NCBI GenBank assembly: GCA_023387735.1
Contig: JAEWHP010000020.1
Location: 1 to 64,000, forward strand
DNA from: Pseudomonadota bacterium
GTDB taxonomy: Bacteria > Pseudomonadota > Alphaproteobacteria > Rhizobiales > Xanthobacteraceae
DNA length: 64,000 bases
Direction: 5' to 3'
Shown here piece by piece: positions 62,325 through 64,000 of the stretch (the first letter of the stretch is position 1; every line of letters starts with the position of its first letter). Below the pieces are notes generated by a model. That model searched no databases. It was given only the letters and a program-made list of their open reading frames with translations, and was not told the origin of the DNA. Position numbers and translations under genes: made by a program.

Positions 62325-62477
62325 CGCAGCGTTTCCCCTCTCGACGCGCATTTTGCGCGCATGTTCTTAGAATGGCTCACAACAAACGCAAGACACTCGA
62401 ACGCCTCTAAGTTATAGTATATTACATTCGTTGGGCCGTTGTGCTGTCAAGTCAAAAGTACTAGAGCATGAGTTGAA

Positions 62478-63116
62478 ATGCTGCCTCGACCCGCCCGCAA
62501 AGCTGTCAATGCCTATCACCACGGGGATCTCCGCGATGCCCTGGTTCAGGCGGCGCTGCACCAGGTCGAGCTCGGCGGCCCGGAAGCGATCAGCATCAGT
62601 GCGCTTGCCAAGACGCTCGGCGTCTCGCAACCGGCCCCCTACAAGCATTTCGCCGATCGCGAATCCCTGCTGATGGCGGTGACGGCGGAAGCGTTCCGCC
62701 AGTTCAGCGCCACGCTGCGGGAAGCGATCGAAGAACCGTCAAAGCGCTCGAAGCTGTCGCGGTTCGCTCAGGTCACGTTCGATTTCGGCCTGCGCCGCAT
62801 CGGCATCTACCGCCTGATGTTCGCCTCACGCATCATCGCCTCCGCGCCAAAAGGCGGCGAGTTGCACACTGCCACGATGGAGACCTTCGGCCTTCTCCTG
62901 GAAGCGCTGGAAGCGCCCGCCGTCGGCCTGCTGCGCGAGCGCACCGCGTTGAAGCTCTGGGCTTCGCTGCACGGCGTCGTCATGCTGGCCGAACAGGGCC
63001 TGCTTACCGGCGAACTCGCCAATGTCAGCCGGGAAGAACTGGTTGAAGACATCGTGGAGGAAGCCAAGCTGGCGCTGTCGGTCGCCATCGAAGCCGCCAG
63101 CAAGCCCAGCCGCTGA
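62478..63116 (+). CDS. TetR-family regulator, divergent from the P450 operon
   Basis: A 212-residue TetR-type regulator. The HTH is at about residues 14-65 with YHHGDLRDALVQAALHQVE, SISALAKTLGVSQPAPYKHF and ADRESLLMAVTAEAF. The C-terminal helical domain is typical of ligand-binding TetR proteins. It is divergent from the ferredoxin/P450 operon across an AT-rich gap of 153 bases and is the natural candidate for its repressor. No clear palindrome could be fixed in the gap. Confidence 0.87.
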   Translation: MLPRPARKAVNAYHHGDLRDALVQAALHQVELGGPEAISISALAKTLGVSQPAPYKHFADRESLLMAVTAEAFRQFSATLREAIEEPSKRSKLSRFAQVTFDFGLRRIGIYRLMFASRIIASAPKGGELHTATMETFGLLLEALEAPAVGLLRERTALKLWASLHGVVMLAEQGLLTGELANVSREELVEDIVEEAKLALSVAIEAASKPSR

Positions 63117-63145
63117 CAATCACGACTCCCTCGCCGCGACGCGCA

Positions 63146-63631
63146 TCACCGGCGTGTGGCGCCCTTGCCCTGCCCGTCCCGCGGCGCAAACGATTGATTG
63201 CCGAACGATGACGTCTTCGGGACCGTCATGACGATATAGCCGCGGCCGGTCGACTGGTGACAGGCGTTGCATCCCGATGTCAGCTCGCCGAAAGCCTTGC
63301 CGAATGCCGCGCTGTTTCGGGCGTCGATCGCCTTCTCCATCGATCTGATCGGCGGATCGATCATCGTGATGTTGTCCACGGGAATGTCCGTATAGAGCGC
63401 GATGGCCTCGTTGAGGCTCGCTTTCACCAGCTCGAGCTCGTAGCCCGCGAGCTCCCAGTTCTTCTGCTGGCCTGCGGCCCACAGCTTCGAGTGCCTGACC
63501 TGGACCGCGGCCATGATGTCGGCAAGCCGCGGCAGTGGCTTTTGCGAGGCCTGGGCCGCAACCATAACTGGCGACACCAGCGCGACGGCGGTTGCGGCAA
63601 CCGCCGCGAGATATTTCGTGCTCTTGCGCAT
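63146..63631 (-). CDS. Exported c-type cytochrome-like protein (one CNACH heme motif)
   Basis: A 161-residue secreted protein. Residues 1-27 are a signal peptide (LAAVAATAVALVSPVMVAAQ). A single heme-c motif CNACH lies at about residues 131-135, near the C-terminal end as in cytochrome c-prime-like proteins. The rest is mostly helical (LADIMAAVQVRHSKLWAAG, YELELVKASLNEAIALY). It ends in a polar tail. Start ATG 63631. Electron-transfer partner unknown. Confidence 0.75.
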   Translation of the reverse strand: MRKSTKYLAAVAATAVALVSPVMVAAQASQKPLPRLADIMAAVQVRHSKLWAAGQQKNWELAGYELELVKASLNEAIALYTDIPVDNITMIDPPIRSMEKAIDARNSAAFGKAFGELTSGCNACHQSTGRGYIVMTVPKTSSFGNQSFAPRDGQGKGATRR

Positions 63632-63782
63632 TCTCGATTTCCTCGGCTGCTGGCACATCTCTAAACTGCGGGCACGGGAATCCATTGACACAGGTCAATT
63701 GGTCCGCAGACGCAAACGCGCCACACATGTCGCGAGATCGAAGCCCGTGTCACCGGCGCTTCTTGTATTCGTCGCCGCCAGA

Positions 63783-64000
63783 TGGTCATCTTGGCCTTTC
63801 AAAGGCATCGTCGATTGAGCAGAAAATTCAACAGGTCCCCCGCGTCTCGCCGGTGGCAGCGCCTGCTGACGCAGTCGGCCCGAATCGTCACACTCGGTGC
63901 GCTGATGAGCCTCGGCGTTTGCGGCCTCGCTCTGGCACAGGAGGAGGACGATGAGGAAGACACGGCAAAAGCCAAGCCGACCCTGCCGAACATCTACCTC
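63783..64000 (+). CDS. Exported protein, N-terminal fragment (right edge)
   Basis: The window ends inside an open frame. From ATG 63783 or TTG 63816 it reads a basic N-terminus (SRKFNRSPASRRWQRLL), a hydrophobic signal core (IVTLGALMSLGVCGLALAQ) and then an acidic stretch EEDDEEDTAKAK, followed by PTLPNIYL. The TTG start has AAAGG upstream and is as likely as the ATG. The gene continues beyond the window and its family cannot be named. Confidence 0.55.

Noticed and set aside
62325..62477. A clear TetR operator in the P450/TetR divergent gap
   Set aside because: Only short or imperfect dyads are visible in the AT-rich segment; none is convincing enough to list.

Overview
The window looks like a chromosomal segment of a high-GC alphaproteobacterium, most likely Bradyrhizobium or a close relative. 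The grounds are the rhizobial-type glp glycerol-uptake operon, the codon and base composition, several families of short palindromic intergenic repeats, and many small secreted or membrane proteins of the kind common in Bradyrhizobium. I found no rRNA, tRNA, CRISPR array, insertion sequence or prophage. Most of the very long reading frames opposite the listed genes are GC-rich antisense shadows.

Layout. 0-8.5 kb: the glpD-S-T-P-Q-U-V glycerol / glycerol-3-phosphate uptake operon (minus strand; glpV runs off the left edge), with a DeoR-type glpR upstream. 8.7-11.3 kb: small secreted proteins, an acyl-CoA thioesterase and a CarF/TMEM189-type lipid desaturase. 11.5-17.1 kb: the fadE-fadI-fadJ beta-oxidation operon. 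17.3-21.5 kb: small proteins, a voltage-gated-type potassium channel with a zinc ribbon, an L,D-transpeptidase and a flavin reductase, interspersed with palindromic repeats. 21.6-26.5 kb: an RND efflux operon with its TetR regulator as the last gene. 26.8-34.7 kb: Kef-type antiporter, YcaQ-type DNA glycosylase, OmpA-like protein, PMT-type glycosyltransferase, and a FecR/beta-barrel gene pair.

34.8-46.4 kb: housekeeping and accessory enzymes (VOC, two enoyl-CoA hydratases, cupin, CsbD, FKBP, FAD oxidoreductase, gamma-glutamyltransferase, TrhO, SlyX, HemE, GMC oxidoreductase, MarR). 46.6-53.4 kb: a GntR regulator followed by a tightly packed set coding for an ABC importer with two different permeases, a deacetylase-like protein, a fumarylacetoacetate-hydrolase-family enzyme and a MetE-like enzyme; this looks like one uptake-and-catabolism unit of unknown substrate. 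53.3-55.3 kb: a SnoaL-like protein and a Tlde1/L,D-transpeptidase-like protein overlapping a small partner gene. 55.5-60.8 kb: a DOPA-dioxygenase-family protein, an SDR/VOC/CMD/SRPBCC catabolic cluster, and a divergent LacI regulator with a Bug-type binding protein; a perfect LacI-type operator lies between the two directions. 60.8-62.3 kb: cytochrome P450 plus its ferredoxin, with a divergent TetR gene. 63.1-64 kb: a c-type cytochrome-like protein and the start of a secreted protein cut by the right edge.

The strongest leads are: the paired GlpS/GlpT ATPases, whose motifs predict one intact and one degenerate ATP site; the CarF/TMEM189 homologue; perfect operator palindromes upstream of marR (46441-46458) and between the SDR cluster and lacI (58536-58549); the 46.6-53.4 kb transport/catabolism unit; an FAD oxidoreductase whose conserved N-terminus has no ATG, GTG or TTG start; and a repeated element that supplies the C-terminal codons of the thioesterase. 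All functional calls come from reading translated sequence and motifs; no database search was run.
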